Below are positions 9,366 to 18,810 of a DNA stretch of 64,000 bases, one piece after another. Made by a program: the position numbers and the translations under genes. Position 1 is the stretch's first letter; every line of letters starts with the position of its first letter. Under the pieces are notes generated by a model, which had not been told where the DNA came from, did not search any database, and saw only the letters and a list, made by a program, of their open reading frames with translations. The stretch comes from an uncultured Lachnospiraceae bacterium. GTDB lineage: Bacteria; Bacillota; Clostridia; Lachnospirales; Lachnospiraceae. The stretch lies in the NCBI GenBank assembly GCA_902489645.1, contig CABUAW010000003.1, positions 35,523-99,522 of the forward strand, read 5' to 3'.

Positions 9366-10331
9366 ATGGAATATGTTGTCGTGGATTTTGAATGGAATCA
9401 ATCTCCATATGGTAAAAATGCTTCAAATAAACATCTTCCCTTTGAGATTATTGAGATTGGAGCAGTAAAGCTGGACGAAGACGGACAGGAGATTGACCGG
9501 TTCGAGGAGGTCATTAAACCGAAGGTCTACAGAAAGATGCACCATGTGACGAAAAATCTGACGGGAATCACTGAAAAGGAATTAAGCCGGGGACGGGTTT
9601 TTCCGAAAGCATTGGTGGATTTTATGCTTTGGTGCGGTGATGATTTCCGGTTCTGTACCTGGGGAAACCTGGATTTGCTGGAGCTTCAGCGGAATATGAA
9701 GTTTTATCATCTGGAAGATTTACTGGTTGGGCCGGTTAAATATTATAATGTACAAAAACTGTTTCGTATACTTTATGATAATGAGAATGGCGCGGCCTCT
9801 TTGGAATATGCGGTGGATTTTTTGCAGATTGGCCGGAAAGGAAGTTTTCACCGGGCCATTAATGATGCTGAATATACGGCTGAAATTTTTGCCCTGATGG
9901 ATAAAGAGGAAGTGGAGAAATGGTATACGGTAGATTATTATCAGAATCCAAAGACACGCAAAGAAGAACTCAAGCTGGTTTATGAAACCTATTTTAAATA
10001 TATTTCAAAGGAATTTACCAGTAAGGAAGCGGCCATGGCCGACAGAGAAGTCCGCACGACCCGGTGCTATAAGTGCGGCCGGCCCGCGCTTAAACGTATT
10101 CGCTGGTTTTCGGGGAAGAACCGATGCTATTATTGTCTGGCCGAATGTGCGGAGCATGGTTATATACGGGGAAAAATCCGTTTGAAAAAGACGGATGAAG
10201 ACAAGGTTTATGTAGTAAAGACACTGCGTCAGATTGACGAAGAGGGCGCGAAACGGATTGCCGAAATAAAAGAAGAGGTCCGGCAGAAGCGTCAGGAAAA
10301 ACGGCACAGGGAGGGAACCCATGAAGGCTAA
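9366..10331 (+). CDS. DEDDh 3'-5' exonuclease with C-terminal zinc-ribbon-like region
   Basis: KapD/DnaQ-type exonuclease of 321 residues. ExoI motif VVDFEWN supplies the first two acidic ligands and HRAINDAEYTAEI supplies the catalytic His and last Asp. The C-terminal third is additional: CYKCG followed about 20 residues later by CYYC suggests a zinc ribbon, and the extreme C-terminus is Lys/Arg/Glu-rich, perhaps binding RNA or DNA. A TATAAT box lies near 9322. The gene overlaps the lipid kinase gene by 11 bases. Confidence 0.83.
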   Translation: MEYVVVDFEWNQSPYGKNASNKHLPFEIIEIGAVKLDEDGQEIDRFEEVIKPKVYRKMHHVTKNLTGITEKELSRGRVFPKALVDFMLWCGDDFRFCTWGNLDLLELQRNMKFYHLEDLLVGPVKYYNVQKLFRILYDNENGAASLEYAVDFLQIGRKGSFHRAINDAEYTAEIFALMDKEEVEKWYTVDYYQNPKTRKEELKLVYETYFKYISKEFTSKEAAMADREVRTTRCYKCGRPALKRIRWFSGKNRCYYCLAECAEHGYIRGKIRLKKTDEDKVYVVKTLRQIDEEGAKRIAEIKEEVRQKRQEKRHREGTHEG

Positions 10332-11217
10332 ATTTATCATAAATCCTTCATCTGGAAAACAAAATTTTTTAAAAAGTATCGAAAGCGTTGTTGGCTGTCT
10401 TGTGTTAAATCAGGTGGTGAATCAGGTAGATGTGGTTTACACAAAGCAGGAAGGGGATGCGCTCTCGGAAGCCAGGAATATAAAAAAAGGCGAGTATGAT
10501 TTTGTCGTATCCGTCGGCGGCGACGGGACGCTCAATGATGTGGTCAACGGTCTGATGGAGGGCGGCAGCGAGACTCCTTTAGCGGTCATTTCTGTCGGAA
10601 CGGCCAATGATTTTGCCCAGTATGCCAAACCGCCTCAAACGCCGGAGGCTTTTTGTAAGATGATTATGGAGTTTAAAATCCGTTGTATCGATGTTGGTAA
10701 AATTAATGACCGTTATTTTATCAACCGGGTCAGCGGCGGATTCGGCGCCAATGTCGGTGATAAGGTTTCTCAGGAATCAAAGGCTGTGCTTGGAAAGCTG
10801 GCGTATTATATGGAGGGCGCTCTGGATTTTTCGAAACGGGGCGTTGAAACACTGAGGGTCCGTTTTGATTCGATGCAGTTTAAGGGAGAAAGGGAAGTTA
10901 TTTATTTCATGGTTCTTAATACCTGCGCCGGATTCGGAATGAACCGGGGGCTTCCCGAAAAGGACCCGGATGACGGTTCCCTGGATGTTATGATTGTAAA
11001 AAAGATTGATTTGGGGCAGGTTCCGGGATTGGGTATACAGGCATTGACGAAGAAGATGGTAAAACACCCGAAGGTGCGCCATTTTCGGACAGAGCGGATT
11101 CGGATTGAATCGGCGGATAACAGAGATATCGTTGTTGACTATGATGGTCAGGTTTTTGGAAAGCTTCCGGTGGAGCTTTCAATTATACCGAAAGCTATAA
11201 AATTAATTATACCTTAA
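10321..11217 (+). CDS. Diacylglycerol/lipid kinase (DagK/YegS family)
   Basis: Soluble lipid kinase of 298 residues. The nucleotide-binding motif SVGGDGTLNDVVNGL and the following GTANDFA are the hallmarks of the DAGK catalytic domain. In Gram-positive bacteria DgkB-type enzymes return diacylglycerol from lipoteichoic-acid synthesis to phosphatidic acid. Sphingosine kinase-like or other lipid targets remain possible. It is translationally coupled to the exonuclease and ends at a strong terminator. Confidence 0.87.
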   Translation: MKAKFIINPSSGKQNFLKSIESVVGCLVLNQVVNQVDVVYTKQEGDALSEARNIKKGEYDFVVSVGGDGTLNDVVNGLMEGGSETPLAVISVGTANDFAQYAKPPQTPEAFCKMIMEFKIRCIDVGKINDRYFINRVSGGFGANVGDKVSQESKAVLGKLAYYMEGALDFSKRGVETLRVRFDSMQFKGEREVIYFMVLNTCAGFGMNRGLPEKDPDDGSLDVMIVKKIDLGQVPGLGIQALTKKMVKHPKVRHFRTERIRIESADNRDIVVDYDGQVFGKLPVELSIIPKAIKLIIP

Positions 11218-11244
11218 AAGTGCCGCAAAATGCGGCACTTTTTT
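11217..11244 (+). terminator. dagK terminator
   Basis: AAGTGCCGCA pairs with TGCGGCACTT over a 2-base spacing (the inner A/T pairs probably open to form the loop), followed by a T run. The stop codon overlaps the stem foot. Confidence 0.88.
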
Positions 11245-11256
11245 CGAGTGTGAAAA

Positions 11257-11403
11257 TCAGCAGTCTTTCTTTCTGCCGATGCTTAAGATAAACTGGCAAA
11301 CTTCCTTCCAGGACTTATGGCACTGGATGCAGCAGCGGTCCAGAAATTTATGGTCATAACAAAGAACAGAAAGCTTTTTATTTATATTTTTGCGGTTTTG
11401 CAT
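11257..11403 (-). CDS. Small Cys-rich protein, 48 residues, unrecognised
   Basis: This ORF is read from the sequence and is too short for routine calling. It starts MQNRKNINKK, contains FLDRCCIQCHKSW and ends GRKKDC. It has five cysteines, including CCIQC, flanked by basic residues, which would suit a small zinc-binding protein. It lies 78 bases downstream of trmB in the same direction and could be transcribed with it. No clear Shine-Dalgarno precedes the ATG, which is the main doubt. I do not recognise a family. Confidence 0.4.
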   Translation of the reverse strand: MQNRKNINKKLSVLCYDHKFLDRCCIQCHKSWKEVCQFILSIGRKKDC

Positions 11404-11480
11404 AATAGTCCGGCTTTCGGGTAATTATTAAACAATATATGCGGATGATTGAGCAGTGTGTCCCGCCGCCGGGGGATTTT

Positions 11481-12116
11481 TTAACGATATGCAACCAGAC
11501 GGTGGATGGGATGTCCGAGGGAAGAAAATTTAGCTTCATATTCGGTCATGACGTTGCCTTCCACGTAAGGGCTGTGGTGCAGGTCATAGGTTACATTTTC
11601 AAGTGTCCAGCCGGCTGCAGCGACCTCTTCCAGGGAAAAATCAAAAAGGGGACGGTTGTCTGTTTTAAAAATAACCTTTCCCTCCGGGTTTAAAATCTGA
11701 TGATAGCGCTTCCAAAAATCCCGGTAGGTCAAACGGCGTTTCGCATGGCGTTCCTTTGGCCAGGGGTCTGAAAAGTTCAGATAAATGCCGTCAACCTCAT
11801 GTTCACCGAAAACATCGGTGATTTCTTCCGCATCCATACGAATAAAGCGAAGATTATCTCCTTCAAAGGTTTCACATTTTTCTAAAGCCCGGACGAGGAC
11901 ACTGGAGTATTTTTCAATTCCAATAAAGTTTTTATCCGGATTCTGGCGGGCCATTTCAAGGATAAACTGCCCCTTACCCATACCGATTTCTATATAAAGT
12001 GGTTTATCATTTCCAAAAACCTTATGCCATTGCCCTTTTTTTTCAGTGATTTCCTGGATAACCAGGGGATTGGCTGCAATGGTTTCACGCGAACCCTTGA
12101 CATTTCGTAAACGCAT
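11481..12116 (-). CDS. trmB: tRNA (guanine-N7-)-methyltransferase TrmB
   Basis: Makes m7G46 in tRNA using S-adenosylmethionine. The motifs EIGMGKGQF (SAM binding) and YLNFSDPWPKERHAKRRL (family signature) are present. The frame extends upstream to 12188, but the conserved protein begins MRLRNVKGSRE, so ATG 12116 is chosen; AAGGAG is 11 bases before it. That gives 211 residues, the usual length. The gene faces dagK and is divergent from the carboxypeptidase gene. Confidence 0.95.
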   Translation of the reverse strand: MRLRNVKGSRETIAANPLVIQEITEKKGQWHKVFGNDKPLYIEIGMGKGQFILEMARQNPDKNFIGIEKYSSVLVRALEKCETFEGDNLRFIRMDAEEITDVFGEHEVDGIYLNFSDPWPKERHAKRRLTYRDFWKRYHQILNPEGKVIFKTDNRPLFDFSLEEVAAAGWTLENVTYDLHHSPYVEGNVMTEYEAKFSSLGHPIHRLVAYR

Positions 12117-12224
12117 GTGTGAATCAACTCCTTCTCCGTAAGAATATATCATAAAATTGACTTTTTTTCTACTTTCGTTTACTATCATAATAGATGAATA
12201 AGAATTTGGGTAAAGGAGAGTTTC

Positions 12225-13796
12225 ATGAAACGATTATTAACCCTGATGATGATTTGTATTTTATGTATGGGGCAGGTTCTTACGGTCTGTGCGGAAGAAG
12301 ATATTCCGGACTATACGCAGGAGAATCTTCCGCCGGAAGAGGGGCAGGAGACCGAATCTGAAACGGAAACGGAAGCGCCGCCGGAGATTAAACCGGATGA
12401 TGAAGTTTCGACAGAAGATATTGTTTTATACTCGGAGGGCGTTGTTGTCCTGGATATGGATACGGGCGCTGTTCTCTACAGTAAAAATAAGGACAGAAAG
12501 CTGTATCCGGCCAGTATCACAAAAATTCTCACGGCCTATCTGGCATGTACCCGTCTGGATTTAAATGGAGAGATTACTTTTTCCAGAGAAGCTTTGGATG
12601 GAATTGATATATGGACGGATATGAATATCGGAATGGAAGAGGGCGAAATTCTTTCTGTGGACCAGGCGCTGCATGCTTTGATGATGGTTTCGGCCAATGA
12701 GGTGGCCTGCGGGCTGGCTGAAGCCGTATCCGGTTCGGTGTCTGCCTTTGCGGAATTGATGAATCAGACAGCCGCCTCCGTCGGGTGTACCAACAGCCAT
12801 TTTGTAAATCCTAATGGTCTCCATGATGATAACCATTACACAACAGCCTATGATATGGCAAGAATTGCCCGTCTGGCTTACACAAATGAAACGTTTCGTT
12901 CATTAATCCAGGAACCGGTCTATGTCATTGAGAAAACAAATAAAAAAGAAGAGCCAATCGAATTGATTCAGCAGCATAAAATGTATATGGAATCGGATTA
13001 TACCTACGAAGGATGTAAAGGCGGTAAAACCGGATTTACTTCGGAGGCTCAGAGTACATTGGTGACTTATGCCGAGAAAAATGGTCTGCGTCTTGTGTGT
13101 GTGACGATGAAGGTCGAAAACTGGCATCACTATACGGATACTATTCAGGCTCTGGATTATTGCTTTGATACATATACAAAAACGTCCGCAGTAAACCAGA
13201 CGGATTTGACGCTGCGTTTGAAGGCCGAGTATTCGGAACTGGAAAGTATATGGAATTTTAATCACCGGATGAACGGCTGGAATTTCTTCTTAAATTCCGG
13301 GGCGCTGGTCGATGTAAGGGCGGATGGTTCTCTGGCTGATTGGACAGAAAAATTTGTACCGGCTGAGTCGGTGACGCTTGGAGTTGCTCCTTATGATTTT
13401 TATACCGGACAATGCGGTTTGGTGGAATACTATAATGACGGGCGCTATATGGGAGGCGTCCCGGTATATATGGTTTTGCCGAAACTGACTTCAAATGACC
13501 AGTTGTCTATGAAAACCCGGATGTCGAATGCCCGATTGATTGAAATGTTGGAGGAAAAGAACCAAACGACGGTAACGGCAAAAGATTCGGTGGACTCGGC
13601 AGCGGGAATGTTATATAAGCGTTTGAATGAATTAGAGATATCCCCGATATGGATTATAGCGATTACTGTGGCCGTCATCGCAGCGATGTTTTTACTGAGT
13701 CTTTTGTGGCAGATGTTCCGGCGGAAACGCCGCCGGAAAAATTATGAACGGCTCCGTAAAAAACGTCTGGAAGAAAAACAAAAGAAATCTGAATAA
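12225..13796 (+). CDS. D-alanyl-D-alanine carboxypeptidase (PBP5/DacF type)
   Basis: Penicillin-binding serine peptidase that trims peptidoglycan stem peptides outside the membrane. A signal peptide (about 24 residues) and a Glu/Thr-rich linker precede the catalytic domain. The three active-site motifs are SITK (in YPASITKILTAY), SAN (in MMVSANEVA) and KTG (in KGGKTGFT). A C-terminal membrane helix near residue 480 and a strongly basic, Lys/Arg-rich tail replace the amphipathic anchor seen in many PBP5 proteins. Length 523. Confidence 0.93.
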   Translation: MKRLLTLMMICILCMGQVLTVCAEEDIPDYTQENLPPEEGQETESETETEAPPEIKPDDEVSTEDIVLYSEGVVVLDMDTGAVLYSKNKDRKLYPASITKILTAYLACTRLDLNGEITFSREALDGIDIWTDMNIGMEEGEILSVDQALHALMMVSANEVACGLAEAVSGSVSAFAELMNQTAASVGCTNSHFVNPNGLHDDNHYTTAYDMARIARLAYTNETFRSLIQEPVYVIEKTNKKEEPIELIQQHKMYMESDYTYEGCKGGKTGFTSEAQSTLVTYAEKNGLRLVCVTMKVENWHHYTDTIQALDYCFDTYTKTSAVNQTDLTLRLKAEYSELESIWNFNHRMNGWNFFLNSGALVDVRADGSLADWTEKFVPAESVTLGVAPYDFYTGQCGLVEYYNDGRYMGGVPVYMVLPKLTSNDQLSMKTRMSNARLIEMLEEKNQTTVTAKDSVDSAAGMLYKRLNELEISPIWIIAITVAVIAAMFLLSLLWQMFRRKRRRKNYERLRKKRLEEKQKKSE

Positions 13797-13803
13797 TAAT
13801 AAA

Positions 13804-13850
13804 TAAAGCTGTCGTTTAACGATGGAAAAATCGTGAAACGACAGCCTTTA
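13804..13850. terminator. Bidirectional terminator between dac and AI-2E genes
   Basis: GCTGTCGTTT pairs with AAACGACAGC, extended by ACGAT/ATCGT inside, flanked by A-rich and T-rich runs on either side. It lies between convergent genes. Confidence 0.82.
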
Positions 13851-13862
13851 TTATGTGCAAAA

Positions 13863-15158
13863 TTATTTTTCCGACGGGAAATCCTCGTCTTCAAGATTCA
13901 GGGTTTCAAATTCCTTCTTAAAAGCTTCATCTACGGGAATGTCGGAGGTACGGTATTCTTTTGTGTTACTCAAATCCGGTTCAATATGTTTCTTTTTAAG
14001 GAGAAAGTTCAGCAGTTTATTCACCAGATAAGTGAGAACCGCAACAATAGGAACGCCAAGGAACATTCCCAGAACACCGGCGATGGCGCCGCCGACAGTA
14101 ATCGCAAAGATAATGGAAATCGGCTGGAGTCCGGTGGATTTTCCGAGAATCTTTGGTCCGATGACGGAACCGTCAAGCTGCTGGATGGCCAAAATTAAAA
14201 CGGCAAAAATCAGGGAGGATTTCGGACTGATAATTAATAAAATCAATATACCCGGAATGGCTCCGATGAACGGTCCAAAATAGGGAATCATGTTGGTGAT
14301 TCCGACAATTAAGCTGATGATTAATGCGTATGGCAGCTTTAAAATGGTCATACAGATAAGACACAGAATTCCTATGATGGTGGAGTCCAGTGTTTTGCCT
14401 ATGATATACTGGCTGAAAATCTGATTGCAGTCTCTTAGCGTATCAAATAATGTCAGGCAGGTATCTTCCGGAAACAGTGCGTAAGCTGCCCGTTTTAATG
14501 ATTTAATCAGTTTTTGCTTACTGAATAACAGGTAGCAGGAAATGACAAAGGCCAGTATGATATTGATAAACCAGTTAATAATTGAAAGGCCGGCGCTGTA
14601 TAAAAATGGGAGAACCGTGTCCGACATAAATGTGCGGAAGAAGTTAAATAAGTCCGGCATAACATCTTCGGCCGTCTGGTAAATAAAAGATAAGTCCAGA
14701 TTTGGGAAGTATTCATCCAGAGAATACAGCATATCCAGGACATTTTGATACAATGTCGGCGAAATGCGCACTAACTGGCTGATACTGTTGATAATCTGGG
14801 GAACAATAAAAATAAATACGAGGATAATCGCACCAATGGCAATCACATAAGCCAGAATCATGGAAAGCAGCAGATGTCCCCGTTCAAATTTATGTCTCAG
14901 TGTCTTTTGGAAAAGAAAATTGTCAATATGTTTTACCATCGGGTTAATAAAATAGGCAATTAAAAATGCAATCAAAAAAGGAGAAAAAACGGCCAGGATT
15001 TCTCCAATCTGACTTCTTGTGCTTTTCCAGTTATTTGTAAAACGATAGATTAGCAGGCAGATGGCAAAGGTTGCAATCGTATAGATGCTGATGGTAAAGT
15101 AGGTATTATTTGATTCGAAACGTTTTTTCCGCTTCGGCTGTTTTTGAGGTTCATCCAT
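13863..15158 (-). CDS. AI-2E family membrane protein
   Basis: A 431-residue protein with seven to eight membrane helices and the family segment GITNMIPYFGPFIGAIPG. AI-2E proteins have been linked to autoinducer export or to Na+(Li+)/H+ exchange; the role here is not determined. The last about 40 residues are hydrophilic and acidic. The start overlaps the mscS stop by 8 bases (ATGGATGA), so the two are co-translated, pairing two small membrane proteins possibly tied to osmotic or ion stress. Confidence 0.88.
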   Translation of the reverse strand: MDEPQKQPKRKKRFESNNTYFTISIYTIATFAICLLIYRFTNNWKSTRSQIGEILAVFSPFLIAFLIAYFINPMVKHIDNFLFQKTLRHKFERGHLLLSMILAYVIAIGAIILVFIFIVPQIINSISQLVRISPTLYQNVLDMLYSLDEYFPNLDLSFIYQTAEDVMPDLFNFFRTFMSDTVLPFLYSAGLSIINWFINIILAFVISCYLLFSKQKLIKSLKRAAYALFPEDTCLTLFDTLRDCNQIFSQYIIGKTLDSTIIGILCLICMTILKLPYALIISLIVGITNMIPYFGPFIGAIPGILILLIISPKSSLIFAVLILAIQQLDGSVIGPKILGKSTGLQPISIIFAITVGGAIAGVLGMFLGVPIVAVLTYLVNKLLNFLLKKKHIEPDLSNTKEYRTSDIPVDEAFKKEFETLNLEDEDFPSEK

Positions 15159-15978
15159 TATTCTCGTCTCCTATCATGTGAATATTCATATGCGGGTAAT
15201 CCATGGCAATATGATGTCGGTCAAAGGATTTTTTAATTTCTTCCATTAATGTGTAATAAGCATCCCAATATAATTCGGTAGGCACCCAGGCATGGATGAC
15301 ATATTGAATGGAGCTATCCTGATAGTCCCGGACATGGACAACCGGCAGCGGTTCCTGAATTAAATCGGGAAAAGAACGGATAGCTTCATGCAAGGCCTCT
15401 TTTACATCTTCAACCGGTGCATTGTAAGAGGCGCCGACCAGAATTTCAATTCGCCGCTGCGTCTGGGAGGTGTAATTAATGATGCGTCCCTCCGAAACCT
15501 GGCTGTTCGGCAGGAAAACGGTTTTGTTTTCCGGTGTCAAAAGCTGTGTGTATATAAGTCCGGTTTGGGTGACTTTACCGGATAAGCTGTCCAGTTCTAT
15601 ATAATCTCCCACGGCAAAAGGGCGGGTAAAAAGAATTGTCAGTCCTCCGGCCACGTTGGATAACAGACCCTGAATGGACAGGGAGATTGCCAGACTGACA
15701 ACGCTCAACAGGGCCACAAGGGATGTGGTCGGTATGCCGAGAGCCTCGGTGATGATAATAATGGAAATAAAAACCAACAGAATTTTCAGACCGTTGATTA
15801 AAAATACCTGGATAGACCGGTCTAAAGAAAACCGCCGGATAATCTTTTTTACAATTTTCAGGATGATTTTGCTCACAATATAACATAAGAGCGTCAGGAG
15901 CAAAATATAAAAAACCTTCTCTACGGACAGAGAACCTATCGATAATTTTAAAATTTGAGAAATTGTATCTGCATTCAT
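15151..15978 (-). CDS. Small-conductance mechanosensitive channel (MscS family)
   Basis: A 275-residue channel that releases solutes on hypo-osmotic shock. Three N-terminal membrane helices precede the pore region ISLSIQGLLSNVAGGLTILFTRPFAVGDYI, the MscS signature, then the beta domain and the alpha/beta vestibule. Oddity: no Shine-Dalgarno stands near ATG 15978; AAAGGAAG lies about 30 bases upstream, so initiation may be weak or the true start unusual. It is followed by the AI-2E gene. Confidence 0.9.
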   Translation of the reverse strand: MNADTISQILKLSIGSLSVEKVFYILLLTLLCYIVSKIILKIVKKIIRRFSLDRSIQVFLINGLKILLVFISIIIITEALGIPTTSLVALLSVVSLAISLSIQGLLSNVAGGLTILFTRPFAVGDYIELDSLSGKVTQTGLIYTQLLTPENKTVFLPNSQVSEGRIINYTSQTQRRIEILVGASYNAPVEDVKEALHEAIRSFPDLIQEPLPVVHVRDYQDSSIQYVIHAWVPTELYWDAYYTLMEEIKKSFDRHHIAMDYPHMNIHMIGDENNG

Positions 15979-16135
15979 AAGAGGGGTGTCCGGCGGCCGG
16001 GCCGGAACTTCCTTTCTACGGTTTTATTCTATGAACTGTCTTTATTATAGTACAAAAAAGTGGCAGAGGATACCAGTAAATCTTAAATATTTTAAAAAAA
16101 ATTGGAAAAAATTCTGTAGAAATTTTAAAAAGTAC

Positions 16136-16164
16136 TTGCATATTTTTGTAAACGAGTATATAAT
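16136..16164 (+). promoter_or_regulatory. tRNA-Lys promoter
   Basis: TTGCAT, 17 bases, TATAAT, ending 30 bases before the tRNA 5' end. Confidence 0.78.
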
Positions 16165-16194
16165 CTTACTTGCACTGAAAAGTACACTGAAAAT

Positions 16195-16267
16195 GCGCTT
16201 TTAGCTCAGTTGGTAGAGCACCTGACTCTTAATCAGGGTGTCCAGGGTTCGAGCCCCTGAAGGCGCA
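16195..16267 (+). tRNA. tRNA-Lys (anticodon CTT)
   Basis: A full cloverleaf is visible: acceptor GCGCTTT with AAGGCGC, a D arm, anticodon stem CCTGA/TCAGG with loop CTCTTAA (anticodon CTT, codon AAG), and T arm CAGGG TTCGAGC CCCTG. The discriminator base is A. The CCA end is not encoded. Confidence 0.97.
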
Positions 16268-16413
16268 TGTAAAGCACTGTTTTTGCAGACGTAGGAGCTG
16301 CGGGGACGGTGCTTTTTTCTTGTGCTGAAAAAGTCCGGGACAGTTCTATTTCCCTTTTACAAAATGAGGAAATAGCGTATAATATTAAGATATGGATGAT
16401 AAGGAGGAGCAAG

Positions 16414-17757
16414 ATGTTTCAGAAGAAATCAACGGATATGTTAGAAGGCTCGCCGCTTTGGTCGATGGTCTTTTTTGCCATGCCGATGATTATAGGAAAT
16501 TTGTTCCAGCAATTTTATAATATGGCGGACTCGGCCATCGTGGGAAAATTTGTCAGTGAAAATGCGTTGGCCGCCGTAGGCGCCAGTTATTCTCTGACAA
16601 ATGTGTTTATATGTATTGCCATTGGCGGCGGCGTTGGCGCCTCCGTATTGACGAGCCAGTATCTGGGCAGCCGGGAATATCGTTTGATGAAAACGTCTGT
16701 GTATACGGCGCTGACCAGTTTTTTTGTGGTCAGTGTGGTTCTGGCTGTTTTCGGGGCGGTGGCCAGTCCGGCTATTATGGTATGGCTTCAAACGCCGGAG
16801 AATATTTTTGCTGAAGCGGTTTTATATTTAAGAATTTATTTTGTTGGTTTACCGTTTTTATTTATGTATAATGTTTTGTCCAGTGTGTTTAATGCGTTGG
16901 GAAAATCTAAAATTCCGCTGTATTTTTTGATTTTTTCTTCCGTATTAAATGTTATCATGGACCTTTTTATGGTTATTGTGATGCACATGGGCGTGGCCGG
17001 CGTGGCGTTGGCAACGATTATTGCCCAGGGAATTTCAGCGGTCATTTCATTTTCCGTACTTGTCCGGTATCTGAAAAAACAGCCGGAACAGGGAATATTG
17101 TTCGATGGGGAAATGCTGGGCCGTATGATTAAGATTGCCCTGCCATCGATATTGCAGCAATCCATTGTTTCCATTGGCATGATGCTGGTACAGAGCGTTG
17201 TCAATAGTTTTGGTTCGGCGGCGCTGGCGGGATATTCGGCCGGAATGCGCATTGAAGGCATCTGCGTTGTGCCAATGTCAGCTATGGGAAATGCGGTGTC
17301 TACTTTTACGGCCCAGAATATTGGAGCGGAACAAAAAGACCGGGTTGTGGAGGGATATCATGCGGCCTATGGGATTGTTGCATTTTTTGGAATACTTATC
17401 CTGGTCATTCTGGAAACGTGCAATCGGGGAATCATAGGTGTTTTTCTTGGTGCGGATTCCACAGAAATCGCTTTGTCTACGGGGGTATCCTATCTGAGAT
17501 TTATGGGCCTTTTCTTTACGATGCTTGGTCTTAAAATGATTACAGACGGCCTGCTTCGGGGCGCCGGAGATATGACGGTGTTTACGATTTCAAATCTGGT
17601 AAATCTGGGAATCCGGGTAGCTTTTGCCTTTTTAATGTCTCCGGTTTTGGGGATGCCCGCCATTTGGTATGCGGTGCCAATCGGATGGACGGCGAACTAT
17701 CTGATTTCATTTTGGGAGTATCGTACAGGAAAATGGCGTCAGAAACAGATACGATAA
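16414..17757 (+). CDS. MATE family efflux protein
   Basis: Multidrug/toxin extrusion-type antiporter of 447 residues with about twelve membrane helices. The opening DMLEGSPLWSMVFFAMPMIIGNLFQQFYNMADSAIVG is a family signature: the NorM/DinF-like NLFQQFYN segment and the Asp in the first helix region. The frame could begin at 16309, but AAGGAGG eight bases before ATG 16414 decides the start. It lies 146 bases after tRNA-Lys. The substrate is not predictable. Confidence 0.9.
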   Translation: MFQKKSTDMLEGSPLWSMVFFAMPMIIGNLFQQFYNMADSAIVGKFVSENALAAVGASYSLTNVFICIAIGGGVGASVLTSQYLGSREYRLMKTSVYTALTSFFVVSVVLAVFGAVASPAIMVWLQTPENIFAEAVLYLRIYFVGLPFLFMYNVLSSVFNALGKSKIPLYFLIFSSVLNVIMDLFMVIVMHMGVAGVALATIIAQGISAVISFSVLVRYLKKQPEQGILFDGEMLGRMIKIALPSILQQSIVSIGMMLVQSVVNSFGSAALAGYSAGMRIEGICVVPMSAMGNAVSTFTAQNIGAEQKDRVVEGYHAAYGIVAFFGILILVILETCNRGIIGVFLGADSTEIALSTGVSYLRFMGLFFTMLGLKMITDGLLRGAGDMTVFTISNLVNLGIRVAFAFLMSPVLGMPAIWYAVPIGWTANYLISFWEYRTGKWRQKQIR

Positions 17758-17789
17758 AAGAGAATAAATATATGAAGGAGAAATAAATT

Positions 17790-18107
17790 ATGGTATGCAG
17801 AAGATGCGGAAAGGAGATTGAGCCGGGGGACCGTTTTTGCCGGGCCTGCGGCACGCCTGTAAGAAGAGAAGAAAAGAAACCCGGTGAAAAACAACCGGGA
17901 TATAAAGATGATATCGAAAGCACGATGGGGCGTTTCGACGGAAAATATATGTTAATCGCCGGGGTGATTCTGGGGGTTTGTATTCTGCTTGCAGGAATCA
18001 GACAATTCACCTATTCACGGCAGGTATCCGGCGAAACGGCGGCAGAGACAGCCATTACGGAAACAGTAACGGAAGATACGGCAGTCCTGGAGACGACAAA
18101 TGAGTAA
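17790..18107 (+). CDS. Zinc-ribbon, single-pass membrane protein (105 aa)
   Basis: A small protein that opens with a zinc ribbon, CRRCGKEIEPGDRFCRACG (two CxxC pairs), then a charged linker, one membrane helix (about residues 52-75) and a short Thr/Glu-rich tail. Such proteins are common in clostridia and have no firm role. It has a good AAGGAG site and overlaps the nuclease gene by 8 bases, so the two are coupled. The zinc ribbon is predicted to be cytoplasmic and the tail outside. Confidence 0.78.
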   Translation: MVCRRCGKEIEPGDRFCRACGTPVRREEKKPGEKQPGYKDDIESTMGRFDGKYMLIAGVILGVCILLAGIRQFTYSRQVSGETAAETAITETVTEDTAVLETTNE

Positions 18108-18810
18108 ACAAAAAAGAGGCAGTTTCGGCTTTCGGAAAATAATTGCCGGCCTTGCTTTTATTGGCGCGCTGGCGGCGGGGTATGGTTCGGGGCTGTATCC
18201 GAATATATTTGCGGCCACGCAGCAGATAGAGAGTCTGGAAGAACTGCCGGAATATCATGGCGACGCTTATGTGATTGTCAATGAAAATGAGCCGTCTTTT
18301 AGCGATGAGGACAAAAACGGTCCGGCCTATGAATATTATAGTGAACTGGATGCTCTGGGAAGATGTGGTTTTGCGGAAGCAAAAATCAGCCGGGAGCTTA
18401 TGCCTGCGGAGGAGAGAGGCGCCATTGGCTCGATAAAACCGTCCGGATGGCAGACAGTGAAGTATGACATTGTCGATGGGAAATATTTATACAACCGATG
18501 TCATTTGATTGGCTATCAGCTTACCGGAGAAAATGCCAATGAAAAAAATCTGATTACCGGAACAAGATATCTGAATGTGGAAGGTATGCTTCCATGGGAA
18601 AATGAAGTGGCCGAATATATTGAAAGAACGGGAGATGCGGTGATGTATCGTGTCACGCCGATTTTTGAAGGGACAAATCTTGTGGCCAGCGGGGTACAGA
18701 TGGAAGCGGAATCCATAGGAAGCGATGAAATACGTTTTAATATTTTTGTCTTTAATGTGCAGCCGGGAATAGAGATTGATTATGCGACAGGAGAAAGTAG
18801 AGAAGAGTAG
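18100..18810 (+). CDS. Membrane-anchored DNA/RNA non-specific endonuclease (EndA/NUC1-like)
   Basis: A 236-residue surface nuclease. An N-terminal signal anchor (about residues 10-35) precedes a beta-beta-alpha-metal nuclease domain. The core motif is YNRCHLIGYQL, where the usual DRGH is replaced by NRCH with the catalytic His retained; ANEKNLITGTRYLN supplies the metal-binding Asn. In streptococci EndA-type enzymes act in DNA uptake and degrade extracellular DNA. Its neighbours, a zinc-ribbon membrane protein and a surface protein, suggest an envelope-located complex, which is inference only. Confidence 0.84.
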   Translation: MSKQKRGSFGFRKIIAGLAFIGALAAGYGSGLYPNIFAATQQIESLEELPEYHGDAYVIVNENEPSFSDEDKNGPAYEYYSELDALGRCGFAEAKISRELMPAEERGAIGSIKPSGWQTVKYDIVDGKYLYNRCHLIGYQLTGENANEKNLITGTRYLNVEGMLPWENEVAEYIERTGDAVMYRVTPIFEGTNLVASGVQMEAESIGSDEIRFNIFVFNVQPGIEIDYATGESREE

